Positions 35,724 through 45,674 of a DNA stretch of 60,665 bases are shown one piece after another (the first letter of the stretch is position 1; each line of letters begins with the position of its first letter). The position numbers were made by a program, and so were the translations under genes. The notes beneath the pieces are model-generated. The model had not been told where the DNA came from. It ran no database searches and saw nothing but the letters and a program-made list of their open reading frames with translations. The stretch comes from Bacteroidaceae bacterium. Lineage in GTDB: Bacteria; Bacteroidota; Bacteroidia; Bacteroidales; Bacteroidaceae. Location: NCBI GenBank assembly GCA_017642425.1, contig JAGCPB010000058.1:123106-183770 (forward strand), read 5' to 3'.

Positions 35724-35762
35724 AAATGTGCAAAAGGGGTCTGTCCACAATTGCATCATTTT
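35724..35762. repeat. REP-like palindrome, copy 3 (inverted relative to copy 2)
   Basis: This stretch is nearly the reverse complement of copy 2, from which it is separated by 29 bp. It shares AAATGTGCAAAAGGGGTCTG. The pair forms a typical REP doublet. Confidence 0.75.
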
Positions 35763-35766
35763 TTTG

Positions 35767-35774
35767 TAACTTCG
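35767..35774 (+). promoter_or_regulatory. candidate -7 element for the porW-porX operon
   Basis: TAACTTCG followed by CAC fits the -7 consensus with one mismatch, 34 bp before the ATG at 35809. It abuts REP-like copy 3. Confidence 0.4.
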
Positions 35775-35808
35775 CACTTTTTGAGGGATATTTCCGTTAT
35801 CACTATAT

Positions 35809-36237
35809 ATGAACAATACTACATATATCATATGCGCTGTCGTTCTGCTGCTTATGTTCGTGCTGTATTATCTGGACCGGTGGAACAGGACTCACAAGAC
35901 AGACAGAACAAGTGCAAATAACGTGCAAGCTGAACAGGAAGCTCCAGCCGTTCCTGCGGGAGAATGCTGCGGCAAGCATGTAGTATGTGAAAAGCAGAAA
36001 CTGGCCGAGGCGCGTATGCGTAGTGCACAGTATTTTGATGATGAGGAGCTGGACCGATTCAAGGGACGCAGTTCCGACAGATACACTGACCAGGAGGTTG
36101 AGGAGTTCCGCTATGTGATGTACACCATGCGGCAGACTGAGGTAAGGGAATGGATGGAATGCCTCCAGGCAAGAGATATAGAACTGCCCGATGAACTGAA
36201 AGAGGAGTGTTACTCCATGATGAACGAGACGGAATGA
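35809..36237 (+). CDS. small membrane-anchored protein upstream of porW
   Basis: The 142-residue protein has one N-terminal membrane helix (about 6-24). A short linker carries G-E-C-C-G-K-H-V-V-C, whose clustered Cys/His could bind a metal. A soluble helical domain rich in Glu/Arg follows (about 65-140). Its stop overlaps the porW start (ATGATGA), implying translational coupling. Position suggests a link to T9SS assembly or regulation, but I know no function for it. Confidence 0.65.
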   Translation: MNNTTYIICAVVLLLMFVLYYLDRWNRTHKTDRTSANNVQAEQEAPAVPAGECCGKHVVCEKQKLAEARMRSAQYFDDEELDRFKGRSSDRYTDQEVEEFRYVMYTMRQTEVREWMECLQARDIELPDELKEECYSMMNETE

Positions 36238-39107
36238 TGAGACGCATTGGACTGACCGGATATGCCCTGTTACTGCTGCTGCTATTTGCAGTGGCCGGTT
36301 GTTCCACTAGCCGCAATACCGTCACATCCCGTCTGTATCAGTCCACGGTTACACGCTATAACGTATACTTTAACGGCAACGAGGCCTACAAAAGAGGATA
36401 TGAAGCCCAGGAGAAGGGAATGAAAGACAACCTGCTTGATATCCTTGACATGTACCCCATTGAAGAGGAGAGGATACGCAGCATAGGCAAGACTGACTTT
36501 GACCTGGCCATAGAAAAGTCGCAGAAAAGCATCAAACTCCACTCCATATCGGTAAAACCCAAGAAAAAGAAAGGCACTCCGTCTGAATCCGAGAAGCGCT
36601 ACCAGGAGAAGAATGAATACAATCCGTTCATGTGGCATGCATGGATGCTTATGGCCGATGCACAGAGGCAGAAAGGCGATTTCATAGAAGCTGCCAGCAC
36701 CTACTCATACATAACAAAACTCTACTTTGACGAGCCGGAGATAGTAGCCGAGGCACAATACAAGATGGCGCAGTGTTACTCACTGATGGGCTGGAACTAT
36801 GAATCCGAAGAGCTGTTCCAGCGCTCCGGACAGACCAAGACCAACCTTTCACGCAGGCTCGATTATCAGGCCCGTCTGGCATCACATCTGCTGCAGCAGG
36901 AACGTTTTGAGGAGAGTATACCCCCGTTGGAAAGCGCATTGAACCGCAAGGGTATAAGCAAGACCCAGCGCATAAGGGAGAGATACCTGCTTGCCCAGCT
37001 CTACAAGACTACCGGCCGTAACGATGATGCATACCGCATGTTCGGAAAGGTCATAAAGATGAGTCCGCCGCATGAGATAGCGTTCCACGCACGCATACAG
37101 CAGACCGAGACCATGGCGCAGGACGGCAATCTGCGCAAGATCATGAAAAAGCTCAGGCGCATGGAGAGGGACCCCATAAACAAGGATAATCTTGACCAGA
37201 TATACTACGCCATGGGCAATATCCACCTTATGAGAGGTGATACGGCCACTGCGCTTAAGCTCTACAATGACGGCGTGGAGAAAAATGAGAAGGCATCGCC
37301 CGAGAAAGGTATTCTGCTGCTTACCATGGCCAACCTCTATTGGGATATGAAAGAGTATGCCAAGGCCTCTCCCTGCTACTCCAAGGCGGTTGGCATGATA
37401 GGAGCCACGCATAAGGAGTACAAGACCGTGAGACTGCGCTCAGAGGTATTGGAGGAACTTACCGAATGCACCGAAACCATAAAGATGCAGGACAGCCTGC
37501 AATGGCTCTCCACACTTCCCGATGAGCAGCTCTATACCATAATAGACAAGGTCATTGAGGATCTGAATGAGCAGGAACGGTTGGAAGAGGAGCGCCGCAA
37601 GCAAGAGGAGAAAGAGGCGGCCCGGAAGGGGAATGCATCATCAATGGCTTTGGATGATGACCCCGGAGCGTCATCGGGCGGATGGTATTTCTACAATTCC
37701 AAGGTTGTGGAGCGCGGCAAGAAGGAATTCGCAAAGCAGTGGGGCGGACGCAAGCTTGAGGATAACTGGCGCAGGGCCAACAAGACCACCCTTGCCCCGA
37801 TTGAACAGAACCTGGCCTTACTGCCTATAGGTATGGACAGTCTGGCCATAGACACGCTTCTGGAGATGACAGTTGACTCACTTGTCCGGAACCAGGAGAC
37901 AGACCCGCACAAACGCGAATACTATATACAGCAGATACCCTACTCCGATGAGGACAAGGCCAAGTCAGACAAACTGATATCAGAAGCACTGCTTGAACAG
38001 GGAATCATCTATAAGGACAGACTTACCGAGTATAGCGACGCGGAACAATCACTGGTCCGCATCACCAATGACTATCCCCAATCGGCGGAGGCAGACAAGG
38101 CCATGTATAACCTCTACCTGATGTATTCGCTCTGGGGCAAGGATACAGAAGCCGACAGTTGCCGTGCCCGTATGAAAAGGCTCTATCCTGAAAGCGACTA
38201 TACCGTTATGGTATGCGACTCAGACTATATAGACAACGCCCGGTACGGCAAGCACCGTGAGGACTCCATCTACGCCGTGACCTACAACGCTTTCCGTGAA
38301 GGAAAACTTATAATGGTAAGAAACAACTGCCAGGTATCTGCAACAAAGTACCCCAAGGGGCAGCATCGTGCCAAGTTCATGTTCCTGGATGCGGCACTGG
38401 ACCTTCAGTACGGACAGGTTGACACTTTCCTGGTTAAGCTCAAAGAGATTGTAACCAAATATCCGCAGAACGAGATCAGCCAGTTGGCAGGTCTGATAGC
38501 GCAAGGCATACAGAACGGCAAGATACTGCAGTCCACATCATTCGGATCCATCTGGGACCGCCGCAACGGCACCGCCCAGGAGACACGGACAGACAGTCTG
38601 CTGCCCCAGTTCAGTGATAACCGCTATGAGCCTTTCATATTCGTGCTGGCATACCCCGAGGGTGAACTCAACCAGAACCAGTTGCTGTTTGAGGTTGCCC
38701 GCTACAATTTCACGAACTACATGATGCGCAACTTTGACATCACTTTTGAAAATGAGCAGGGTATAGGCATGATGATTGTCGGGGAATTCCTTAACTTTGA
38801 CGAGGCATACGTCTATAGCCGCAGTCTCTATAACGATGCGGAGATGGCCGGCAAGCTGAGCGGAATAAAAGCGGTAGTCATAACCAAGAAGAATCTTGAC
38901 CTGCTGTTCAAGCATTACAGCTTCAATGACTATCAGGATTTCTATGAGGAACACTTCCTTAACATTCCGGAATTTGACATAGACGGAGCCACACTGTTTG
39001 AGGAATATATCAAAGAGGAAACAGAGCCTGAAACAGAGGTGAATGATGATGAAGGTGATGTGAACGATGCTGAAGATGATGTGAATGATGGAGAAGACGG
39101 ACAATAA
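36234..39107 (+). CDS. porW: PorW/SprE-like TPR lipoprotein (T9SS)
   Basis: The 957-residue protein has a lipoprotein signal (lipobox A-G-C near residue 22). The family-type stretch Y-N-V-Y-F-N-G-N-E-A-Y follows, then many TPR-like helices (about 100-440) and an extended, charged C-terminal half ending in an acidic repeat-like tail. PorW in Porphyromonas and SprE in Flavobacterium are outer-membrane lipoproteins needed for type IX secretion, but homologues also occur in species without T9SS. The GTG at 36207 is a poorer start than the ATG at 36234. The 3' end overlaps porX by 23 bp. Confidence 0.7.
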   Translation: MMRRIGLTGYALLLLLLFAVAGCSTSRNTVTSRLYQSTVTRYNVYFNGNEAYKRGYEAQEKGMKDNLLDILDMYPIEEERIRSIGKTDFDLAIEKSQKSIKLHSISVKPKKKKGTPSESEKRYQEKNEYNPFMWHAWMLMADAQRQKGDFIEAASTYSYITKLYFDEPEIVAEAQYKMAQCYSLMGWNYESEELFQRSGQTKTNLSRRLDYQARLASHLLQQERFEESIPPLESALNRKGISKTQRIRERYLLAQLYKTTGRNDDAYRMFGKVIKMSPPHEIAFHARIQQTETMAQDGNLRKIMKKLRRMERDPINKDNLDQIYYAMGNIHLMRGDTATALKLYNDGVEKNEKASPEKGILLLTMANLYWDMKEYAKASPCYSKAVGMIGATHKEYKTVRLRSEVLEELTECTETIKMQDSLQWLSTLPDEQLYTIIDKVIEDLNEQERLEEERRKQEEKEAARKGNASSMALDDDPGASSGGWYFYNSKVVERGKKEFAKQWGGRKLEDNWRRANKTTLAPIEQNLALLPIGMDSLAIDTLLEMTVDSLVRNQETDPHKREYYIQQIPYSDEDKAKSDKLISEALLEQGIIYKDRLTEYSDAEQSLVRITNDYPQSAEADKAMYNLYLMYSLWGKDTEADSCRARMKRLYPESDYTVMVCDSDYIDNARYGKHREDSIYAVTYNAFREGKLIMVRNNCQVSATKYPKGQHRAKFMFLDAALDLQYGQVDTFLVKLKEIVTKYPQNEISQLAGLIAQGIQNGKILQSTSFGSIWDRRNGTAQETRTDSLLPQFSDNRYEPFIFVLAYPEGELNQNQLLFEVARYNFTNYMMRNFDITFENEQGIGMMIVGEFLNFDEAYVYSRSLYNDAEMAGKLSGIKAVVITKKNLDLLFKHYSFNDYQDFYEEHFLNIPEFDIDGATLFEEYIKEETEPETEVNDDEGDVNDAEDDVNDGEDGQ

Positions 39108-40653
39108 AATAGGCACACTGCTCTGGGTTGATGACGAGATTGACCTGCTCAGGGCTCATATCCTGTTCCTTGTAAACAAGGGGTATGAGGTGGATACCGT
39201 GACCAACGGCCATGACGCACTGGATATGTGCAGGGAGCGCCAATATGACCTGGTGCTTCTGGATGAGCACATGGTGGGCATGAGCGGTCTGGAGACCCTG
39301 CAGCACATCAAGGAGATAGACCCCAACATACCTGTGGTAATGGTAACCAAGAGTGAGGAGGAGAACATCATGGACCAGGCCATCGGCTCCAAGATTGCCG
39401 ATTATCTTATCAAGCCCGTCCACCCCAACCAGATTCTACTGTCGCTCAAGAAGAATATCCACAAGCGTGACATCGTGACCGCCGAGACAGACCGCAACTA
39501 CCAGCAGAACTTTGGCAAGTTGAGCATGCAGATAAATGATTCGCTTACCGCCGATGACTGGATTGAGGTCTACCGCCAGCTGGTATACTGGGAACTGGAG
39601 CTCAAAGAGGCTGACAGCTCCATGCACGATATGCTCAAGATGCAGAAGACAGAGGCCAACGCCGCATTCGCCAAGTTCATAAAGCGCAACTACATGAACT
39701 GGATGACAGACCGCAGCAAGAGCCCCGTCATGAGTCCTGACCTGTTCAAGCGGTTTATATTCCCTGCGTTGGACAACGGCGAGAAACTGTTCCTGATAGT
39801 GATGGACAATTTCCGTTATGACCAATGGCGCATACTGAGCCAGGAGCTTGCCGAACTCTTTACTTTCGATGAGCAGCTCTACTACAGCATACTGCCCACA
39901 GCCACCCAGTACTCACGCAACGCCATATTCTCCGGTCTCATGCCAGAGCAGATAAGCCGTATGTTCCCCCAGCTTTGGGTGGATGAGGACTCCGAGGAGG
40001 GCAAGAACCTGAACGAGTCACCGCTTATACAGACACACATAGACCGCTACCGCCGCAAGGACACGTTCTCATATAATAAGGTGAATGACTCAGCATCGGC
40101 CGAGAAGCTGATGAGCCAGTTCAACAATCTGCTGCAGAATGACCTGAATGTGGTGGTGGTCAATTTCATAGACATACTGTCACACTCCAAGACAGATTCG
40201 CGCATGATGCGTGAGCTGGCCAATGACGAGGCCGCCTACCGCAGCCTGATCCTGTCATGGTTCCGGCACTCATCGGTACGTGAGCTGTTCCGTTCCATGG
40301 CCGCCACAGGCCGCAAGGTTATGATTACCACAGACCACGGCAGCATCATGGTGAACCATGCCATCAAGATAGCCGGTGACCGTACCACCAACACAAACCT
40401 GCGCTACAAGCTGGGCAAGAACCTTGGATTCAACCCCAAGGATGTGTATGAGATCAGTGAACCGCTCAAGGCGCACCTGCCCTCGCCCAACGTGAGCACG
40501 TCATACATATTCTGCACTGAGGCTGACTACTTTGTATATCAGAACAACTTCAACAATTTTGCATCATTCTACAAGGAGACTTTCCAGCACGGTGGAGTAT
40601 CACTCGAGGAGATGATAATACCGTTCATAACACTTAACCCTAAAAAGAAATGA
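39085..40653 (+). CDS. porX: PorX-type response regulator with PglZ domain
   Basis: The 522-residue protein has an N-terminal receiver with acidic pair D16/D17, phosphoacceptor D60, T88 and K110, so it is phosphorylatable. A helical linker leads to a C-terminal PglZ/alkaline-phosphatase-like domain (about 210-510) with M-D-N-F-R-Y-D and T-T-D-H-G-S. PorX with the kinase PorY regulates T9SS genes, and its effector domain has been described as a phosphodiesterase. Neither PorY nor the secretion structural genes are in the window. It overlaps porW by 23 bp and tsaE by 4 bp. Confidence 0.85.
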   Translation: MMEKTDNKIGTLLWVDDEIDLLRAHILFLVNKGYEVDTVTNGHDALDMCRERQYDLVLLDEHMVGMSGLETLQHIKEIDPNIPVVMVTKSEEENIMDQAIGSKIADYLIKPVHPNQILLSLKKNIHKRDIVTAETDRNYQQNFGKLSMQINDSLTADDWIEVYRQLVYWELELKEADSSMHDMLKMQKTEANAAFAKFIKRNYMNWMTDRSKSPVMSPDLFKRFIFPALDNGEKLFLIVMDNFRYDQWRILSQELAELFTFDEQLYYSILPTATQYSRNAIFSGLMPEQISRMFPQLWVDEDSEEGKNLNESPLIQTHIDRYRRKDTFSYNKVNDSASAEKLMSQFNNLLQNDLNVVVVNFIDILSHSKTDSRMMRELANDEAAYRSLILSWFRHSSVRELFRSMAATGRKVMITTDHGSIMVNHAIKIAGDRTTNTNLRYKLGKNLGFNPKDVYEISEPLKAHLPSPNVSTSYIFCTEADYFVYQNNFNNFASFYKETFQHGGVSLEEMIIPFITLNPKKK

Positions 40654-41063
40654 CAATCACAATAAAGGACCTTGACCATATTGAAGACGCCGCCCGGGAG
40701 TTTATAGGAGAAATGGGCGATGATACCGTATTCGCATTCTACGGCAAGATGGGCGCCGGCAAGACCACATTCATCAAGGCGCTCTGCAAACTGCTGGGCG
40801 TAGAGGATGAGGTCAACTCCCCAACCTTTGCCATCATAAACGAATACCGCTCGCAGACCACCGCCGAACTCATATACCACTTTGATTTCTACCGTATCAA
40901 GAAACTGGAGGAGGTCTATGACCTGGGTTATGAGGATTACTTCTACAGCGGAGCGCTCTGTTTCATAGAGTGGCCGGAACTGGTTGAGGAACTCCTACCA
41001 TCGGACGCAAAAAAAGTAACCATCACCGAAAACAGTGATAGTTCACGTACAATAGTCATTTAA
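40650..41063 (+). CDS. tsaE: tRNA threonylcarbamoyladenosine biosynthesis ATPase TsaE
   Basis: A 137-residue P-loop protein with Walker [10 protein letters not shown] (about 32-40), [10 protein letters not shown] and H-F-D-F-Y-R, and the late F-I-E-W-P-E. TsaE supports the TsaBD enzyme making t6A37 in ANN-decoding tRNAs. Its ATG overlaps the porX stop by 4 bp, so it is the last gene of the porW-porX operon. A REP-like palindrome follows at once and may terminate the transcript. Confidence 0.93.
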   Translation: MTITIKDLDHIEDAAREFIGEMGDDTVFAFYGKMGAGKTTFIKALCKLLGVEDEVNSPTFAIINEYRSQTTAELIYHFDFYRIKKLEEVYDLGYEDYFYSGALCFIEWPELVEELLPSDAKKVTITENSDSSRTIVI

Positions 41064-41104
41064 AAAATGATACAAAAGGGGCCTGACCCCAATTGTATCA
41101 TTTT
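41064..41104. repeat. REP-like palindrome, copy 4
   Basis: AAAATGATACAA (41064-41075) pairs perfectly with TTGTATCATTTT (41093-41104), with a GGGG/CCCC inner stem. It sits between the convergent tsaE and 41108 genes and ends in T runs on both strands, so it may be a bidirectional terminator. Confidence 0.8.
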
Positions 41105-41107
41105 GCA

Positions 41108-41434
41108 CTATTCTCCCAGAGAATCAACGTATTCGGCTTCGGCCTGGACAATGAGTATTATCTCATCGGCAGGGAACGAGCCGATTTTGTCTTTCTTGGC
41201 CTCCTTGATGATGTACGCCACTATAGCATCATTGTCAATGTCTATGCAGCCGTCAGCATCGGGCTCCTGGTCCAGCACACCGCTTGTGGTGAAGTAATCG
41301 TTTATGACATCCAGAATATAGTATAGGGTGTCATCAGTATACTTCTCCTTTAGTTCCTGCGGCAGCGCGTTCTTGATGTACTCGACGGTCTTCTGATCGT
41401 CCAGGTCATCCTCAAGGAACTCATCCTGTGCCAT
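41108..41434 (-). CDS. conserved acidic hypothetical protein next to trxA-dnaE
   Basis: The 108-residue soluble protein is highly acidic, all helical by appearance, with D-D-T-L-Y-Y-I-L-D-V-I near residue 38 and D-I-D-N-D-A-I-V-A-Y-I near 70. I do not recognise a characterised family. It follows trxA by 2 bp and dnaE beyond it, suggesting one operon dnaE-trxA-this gene. Confidence 0.65.
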   Translation of the reverse strand: MAQDEFLEDDLDDQKTVEYIKNALPQELKEKYTDDTLYYILDVINDYFTTSGVLDQEPDADGCIDIDNDAIVAYIIKEAKKDKIGSFPADEIILIVQAEAEYVDSLGE

Positions 41435-41436
41435 AA

Positions 41437-41751
41437 TCAGAGCAGGGCGTTAAGTTTATCCTGATAGACGTTCTTCATGGCAAGGCCTACAACACGGTCA
41501 ACCTCCTTGCCGTCCTTGAGGAACACTACGGTAGGAACGTTCATGATGCCGAACTGCTCGGTAAGGTCATCATTCTCCTCTATGTCACACTTGCCTATGA
41601 TAGCCTTGCCGTCATATTCGGCTGCTATCTCCTCAATGATGGGGCCCAGACGCTTGCAAGGTCCGCACCATGTAGCCCAGAAATCAATCAGCACGGGCTG
41701 GCCCTGCTTCTTGACCTCTTCAAAATTCTGACTGGTGATTTCTAATTCCAT
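41437..41751 (-). CDS. trxA: thioredoxin TrxA
   Basis: A 104-residue thioredoxin with the redox motif W-C-G-P-C-K (about 28-33), the cis-proline region V-P-T (about 74-76) and no signal peptide, so it is the cytoplasmic form. It reduces disulfides in ribonucleotide reductase and others. It lies 10 bp downstream of dnaE on the same strand. Confidence 0.95.
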   Translation of the reverse strand: MELEITSQNFEEVKKQGQPVLIDFWATWCGPCKRLGPIIEEIAAEYDGKAIIGKCDIEENDDLTEQFGIMNVPTVVFLKDGKEVDRVVGLAMKNVYQDKLNALL

Positions 41752-41761
41752 AGTCTGATAT

Positions 41762-44700
41762 TTATTGATTGAATGAATAATTAATTGATTCTTTTGCTTT
41801 TATGTAATCCATAAGATCCTGGGTCACGGTAATCTTACGGCCGGCCGATGAGAGCGATACCCTGCTGTCAGGTGATGACAGGTCTGTAAAGACAAACTTA
41901 AGCGTAGTCTTTCCCTCTTTTGATGTAAGGGTGTCCAGATCACTTACAAACTCCTTGTCAAGTTCCGATAAGGGCATTGTGAGTGTCATGGTGCTGATTG
42001 CGGTATCCTTTACATCCTGCAGCAGTTCTATTGAGTTTATCACAAAATCTATCCTCTCAGGGTTGTAACGGAACGGCTCACATTTGGCCTTGATAAAGAG
42101 GAAGTTGCCTATCTTCATCATGTTGCTCCACTTGAGCCACGGCTCACCAAAGAGAGCTATCTCATGAGATCCGGTAAAGTCCTCAATGGTAGTGAAACCG
42201 CAGGGCTTGCCGTTTTTCATGCGCGACTCACGCACAGCGGTTACCACACCGCCCAGAATAAGGTCCTTGTTGAGCAGGGACGTACGGTCCTCAAGCTGGT
42301 TCATGCCTACCGTGCATACATTCTCCAGAATGACGCGGTATTCATCGAGCGGATGGGCCGACAGATAGATGCCCACCAGCTCCTTCTCCCTGTTAAGGCG
42401 CTCCAGCAACGGCCATTCGGGAGCCTCAGGTATTGAAGGTGTGGCAATCAGGTCTGTGTGTCCCATATCGCCGAACAGCGAGAACTGTGACTCCATCCTG
42501 TCAGTCTGGTACTTTGTGCCGTAACGTACCAGCACATCGGCAAATACCTCATTCTTGCCGCAGGGCTGCAGGAACTGCTCACGCCTTATCTCGGGGAAAC
42601 AGTCAAACGCCCCGGCCAATGCCAGATTCTCAATGTTCTTGCGGTTGCATGCACTCAAGTTCACGCGCTGCACAAAATCAAATATGCTCTTGTAAGGACC
42701 GTTCGCCTTGCGCTCGCTCACAATGGCCGATACCGCATTCTCGCCCACTCCCTTGACCGATGCCATGCCGAACCGGATATCACCCTTGGCGTTTACGCCA
42801 AACCGTGGCACGCTCTCGTTCACATCCGGTCCCAGAACGTTTATACCCATGGCCTTACACTCATCCATAAGCTTGGTAACCTCAGTGATATCGGCGGCAC
42901 GGCTCAGCACGGCGGCCATATACTGCGACGGATAGTTGGCCTTTAGATATGCAGTCTGGTACGCCACCCATGAATAGCATGTGGCATGAGACTTGTTGAA
43001 TGCGTACGATGCAAACTTCTCCCAGTCTGCCCAGATTTTCTCCAGAACCTGCGGGTCATGTCCGTTGGCCTTACCACCCTCAATGAACTTGGGCTTTAGG
43101 TGGTCCAGTTTGTCCTTGAGTTTCTTACCCATGGCCTTGCGCAGGGTATCGCTCTCACCACGGGTAAAGTTGGCCAGCAGACGAGACAGCAACATGACCT
43201 GCTCCTGATAGACCGTGATGCCGTAGGTATCCTTAAGGTATTTCTCCATGACGGGGATATCATACTCAATGGGCTTGCGGCCCTGCTTGCGGTCAATGAA
43301 ATCGGGAATATAATCCATGGGGCCCGGACGGTACAGGGCATTCATTGCTATCAGGTCCTCAAATACGGTAGGCTGCAGTTCACGCAGGTATTTCTGCATG
43401 CCGGGCGATTCAAACTGGAACGTACCTATGGTGCGGCCGTCACAGTAAAGCTTGAAAGTCTTCTTGTCATCAATGGGAATATTATCAATATCCACATCAA
43501 TGCCCAGGCTGTTCTTTATGTTCTCAACCGCCTCCTTTATGATTGACAGGGTCTTCAGACCCAGAAAATCCATCTTGATAAGGCCGGTATCCTCAATCAC
43601 ACTGCCCTCATACTGGGTTACCAGCAGACGCTCGCCGGTGTCCTTATCGGTAGCCCAAGATACGGGTACCCAGTCTGTAATATCATCACGGCAGATTATG
43701 GTTCCGCAGGCATGAACGCCGGTTCCGCGCACATTACCCTCAAGCATCCTGGCAAACTTGATGGTGTTACGCAGACGCTCATTGTCCGATGCCGCAGCCT
43801 GCTGAATCTCGGGCACGCACTCCAGCACATTGGTAAAATTAGGCTTTCGGGGGCTGCCGTCGGGTTTATCAGGCAGACGGTCCGGAATAGCCTTGCATAG
43901 ACCATTTGACACATCAAGCGGAACCTCAAGCACGCGGGCCACATCCTTGATGGCCATCTTGGTCTGCATGGAACCATAGGTTATGATGTGGGCCACCTTC
44001 TCCTTGCCGTACTTATCGGTCACCCACTGGAGCACGCGGCCACGGCCGTCATCATCAAAGTCAACGTCTATATCAGGCAATGATATGCGGTCAGGGTTGA
44101 GGAAACGCTCAAACAGCAGGTCATACTTGATGGGGTCTATCTGAGTTATGCCCAGACAGTATGCCACAGCTGATCCTGCCGCCGAACCACGGCCCGGACC
44201 TACCGATACGCCAAGCTCGTTGCGGGCCGCGTTGATAAAGTCCTGCACAATGAGGAAATAACCCGGAAAGCCCATGGTCTTCATTATGTGCAGTTCAAAC
44301 TTGAGCAACTCCATCACACTGTCAGGGATGGGGTCTCCATAGCGTTTCTTTGCCCCCCGGAACGTTAGTTCTGCCAGATAATCAGCCTCCAGTTTTATGC
44401 GGTACAGTTTGTCATAGCCGCCCAGCTTCTTGATTTTCTTGTCAGCCTCCTCCTTGCTCAATACCGTCTCACCATGCTCATTGCATGTAAATTCCTTGAA
44501 AAGGTCATCCTCAGTCAGGCGCTGACGGTACTCCTCCTCGGTCCCGAACTCCTCCGGTATGTTGAAGTTGGGCATGATGGGGGCGTGGTTGATGGAGTAC
44601 TCCTCAACCTTGTCCAGAATCTCAACCGTATTGGCAAGTGACTCCTGCTCATCCTCAAACAGCCGGTTCATCTCTTCTGTGGACTTGAACCACTCCTGCT

Positions 44701-45475
44701 TGGAATAACGCATCAGGTTGGGGTCATCGGGAGTGCGGCCCGTGGACAGGCAGATCAGCAGTTCGTGGGCATCGGCATTATCCTCATCCAGGAAATGGAC
44801 ATCGTTGGTACAGATGGTCTTTATGCCGAACTTGGCCGACATCTGCTTGAGATGAGCGTTTACGTTCATCTGCAACGGATAGGCCTCATGATTTGCATTT
44901 TGTACAGTGGCCTTGTGACGCTGCAGTTCCAGATAGTAGTCATCGCCAAAAAGGTTATGAAACCACTGCACCGCCTGCTCCGCCTCATCAATCTTACCTG
45001 CCGTAATCAACTTGGGGACCTCACCGCCCAGACAGGCCGAGCAGCAGATTATTCCCTCGTGATATTTTTCCAGGTCATATTTGTCGGTACGGGGATGGAA
45101 GTAGAAACCATCGGTCCAGGCACGGGACACTATCTTGATGAGGTTGTGGTAACCTTTCTCATTCTTGGCCAGCAGTATGAGGTGGTAATTGGCTGCGTCC
45201 AGCTCCTTGCTCTCACGCTGCTCTTTGCGGCGTGGTGCCACATAGACCTCACAGCCTATGATAGGCTTAAAGTGCCTGTTCTCTTTCTCCAGTTTCTCAT
45301 TTACCTTGTCGCAGTAGTTCTTGAACTCCTTTATGCCCATCATGTTGCCATGATCAGTCACGGCAACGCCCCGCATACCATCGGCTATGGCCTTGTCTAC
45401 CATCTTCTTGATGTTAGTCTGGCCGTCCAGCAGAGAGTACTGCGTATGGACATGGAGATGTACGAATTCCTGCAT
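41762..45475 (-). CDS. dnaE: DNA polymerase III subunit alpha DnaE
   Basis: The 1237-residue replicative polymerase starts with a PHP domain whose metal motifs look intact (H-V-H-T-Q-Y-S, then V-T-D-H-G-N-M, about 7-45). The polymerase core holds two catalytic aspartates in P-D-I-D-V-D-F (about 466-472) and G-P-G-R-G-S-A-A-G-S. The helix-hairpin-helix, OB and C-terminal parts follow. Length and motifs are normal. It heads a group with trxA. Confidence 0.97.
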   Translation of the reverse strand: MQEFVHLHVHTQYSLLDGQTNIKKMVDKAIADGMRGVAVTDHGNMMGIKEFKNYCDKVNEKLEKENRHFKPIIGCEVYVAPRRKEQRESKELDAANYHLILLAKNEKGYHNLIKIVSRAWTDGFYFHPRTDKYDLEKYHEGIICCSACLGGEVPKLITAGKIDEAEQAVQWFHNLFGDDYYLELQRHKATVQNANHEAYPLQMNVNAHLKQMSAKFGIKTICTNDVHFLDEDNADAHELLICLSTGRTPDDPNLMRYSKQEWFKSTEEMNRLFEDEQESLANTVEILDKVEEYSINHAPIMPNFNIPEEFGTEEEYRQRLTEDDLFKEFTCNEHGETVLSKEEADKKIKKLGGYDKLYRIKLEADYLAELTFRGAKKRYGDPIPDSVMELLKFELHIMKTMGFPGYFLIVQDFINAARNELGVSVGPGRGSAAGSAVAYCLGITQIDPIKYDLLFERFLNPDRISLPDIDVDFDDDGRGRVLQWVTDKYGKEKVAHIITYGSMQTKMAIKDVARVLEVPLDVSNGLCKAIPDRLPDKPDGSPRKPNFTNVLECVPEIQQAAASDNERLRNTIKFARMLEGNVRGTGVHACGTIICRDDITDWVPVSWATDKDTGERLLVTQYEGSVIEDTGLIKMDFLGLKTLSIIKEAVENIKNSLGIDVDIDNIPIDDKKTFKLYCDGRTIGTFQFESPGMQKYLRELQPTVFEDLIAMNALYRPGPMDYIPDFIDRKQGRKPIEYDIPVMEKYLKDTYGITVYQEQVMLLSRLLANFTRGESDTLRKAMGKKLKDKLDHLKPKFIEGGKANGHDPQVLEKIWADWEKFASYAFNKSHATCYSWVAYQTAYLKANYPSQYMAAVLSRAADITEVTKLMDECKAMGINVLGPDVNESVPRFGVNAKGDIRFGMASVKGVGENAVSAIVSERKANGPYKSIFDFVQRVNLSACNRKNIENLALAGAFDCFPEIRREQFLQPCGKNEVFADVLVRYGTKYQTDRMESQFSLFGDMGHTDLIATPSIPEAPEWPLLERLNREKELVGIYLSAHPLDEYRVILENVCTVGMNQLEDRTSLLNKDLILGGVVTAVRESRMKNGKPCGFTTIEDFTGSHEIALFGEPWLKWSNMMKIGNFLFIKAKCEPFRYNPERIDFVINSIELLQDVKDTAISTMTLTMPLSELDKEFVSDLDTLTSKEGKTTLKFVFTDLSSPDSRVSLSSAGRKITVTQDLMDYIKAKESINYSFNQ

Positions 45476-45643
45476 TTTACCTTTAATCCGAAAAAGTTTT
45501 TAAAGTTAGTTCCATTCCGTAAGAGAGACAACCATGCGCATCCTAAAGTTTTCAACAAATAATCCGCAATGGTTTTGAGCGCCACTTTTTCCTTTTACAC
45601 AAAATACAATACAATAAGTATGCCATTATTGACATAATTGTCA

Positions 45644-45651
45644 TACCTTTG
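45644..45651 (+). promoter_or_regulatory. candidate -7 element for psd-pssA
   Basis: TACCTTTG matches the consensus exactly, 23 bp before the psd ATG. No TTG lies at the ideal -33 distance. Confidence 0.45.
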
Positions 45652-45674
45652 TAGTTCAATACATACAGAAAGAT

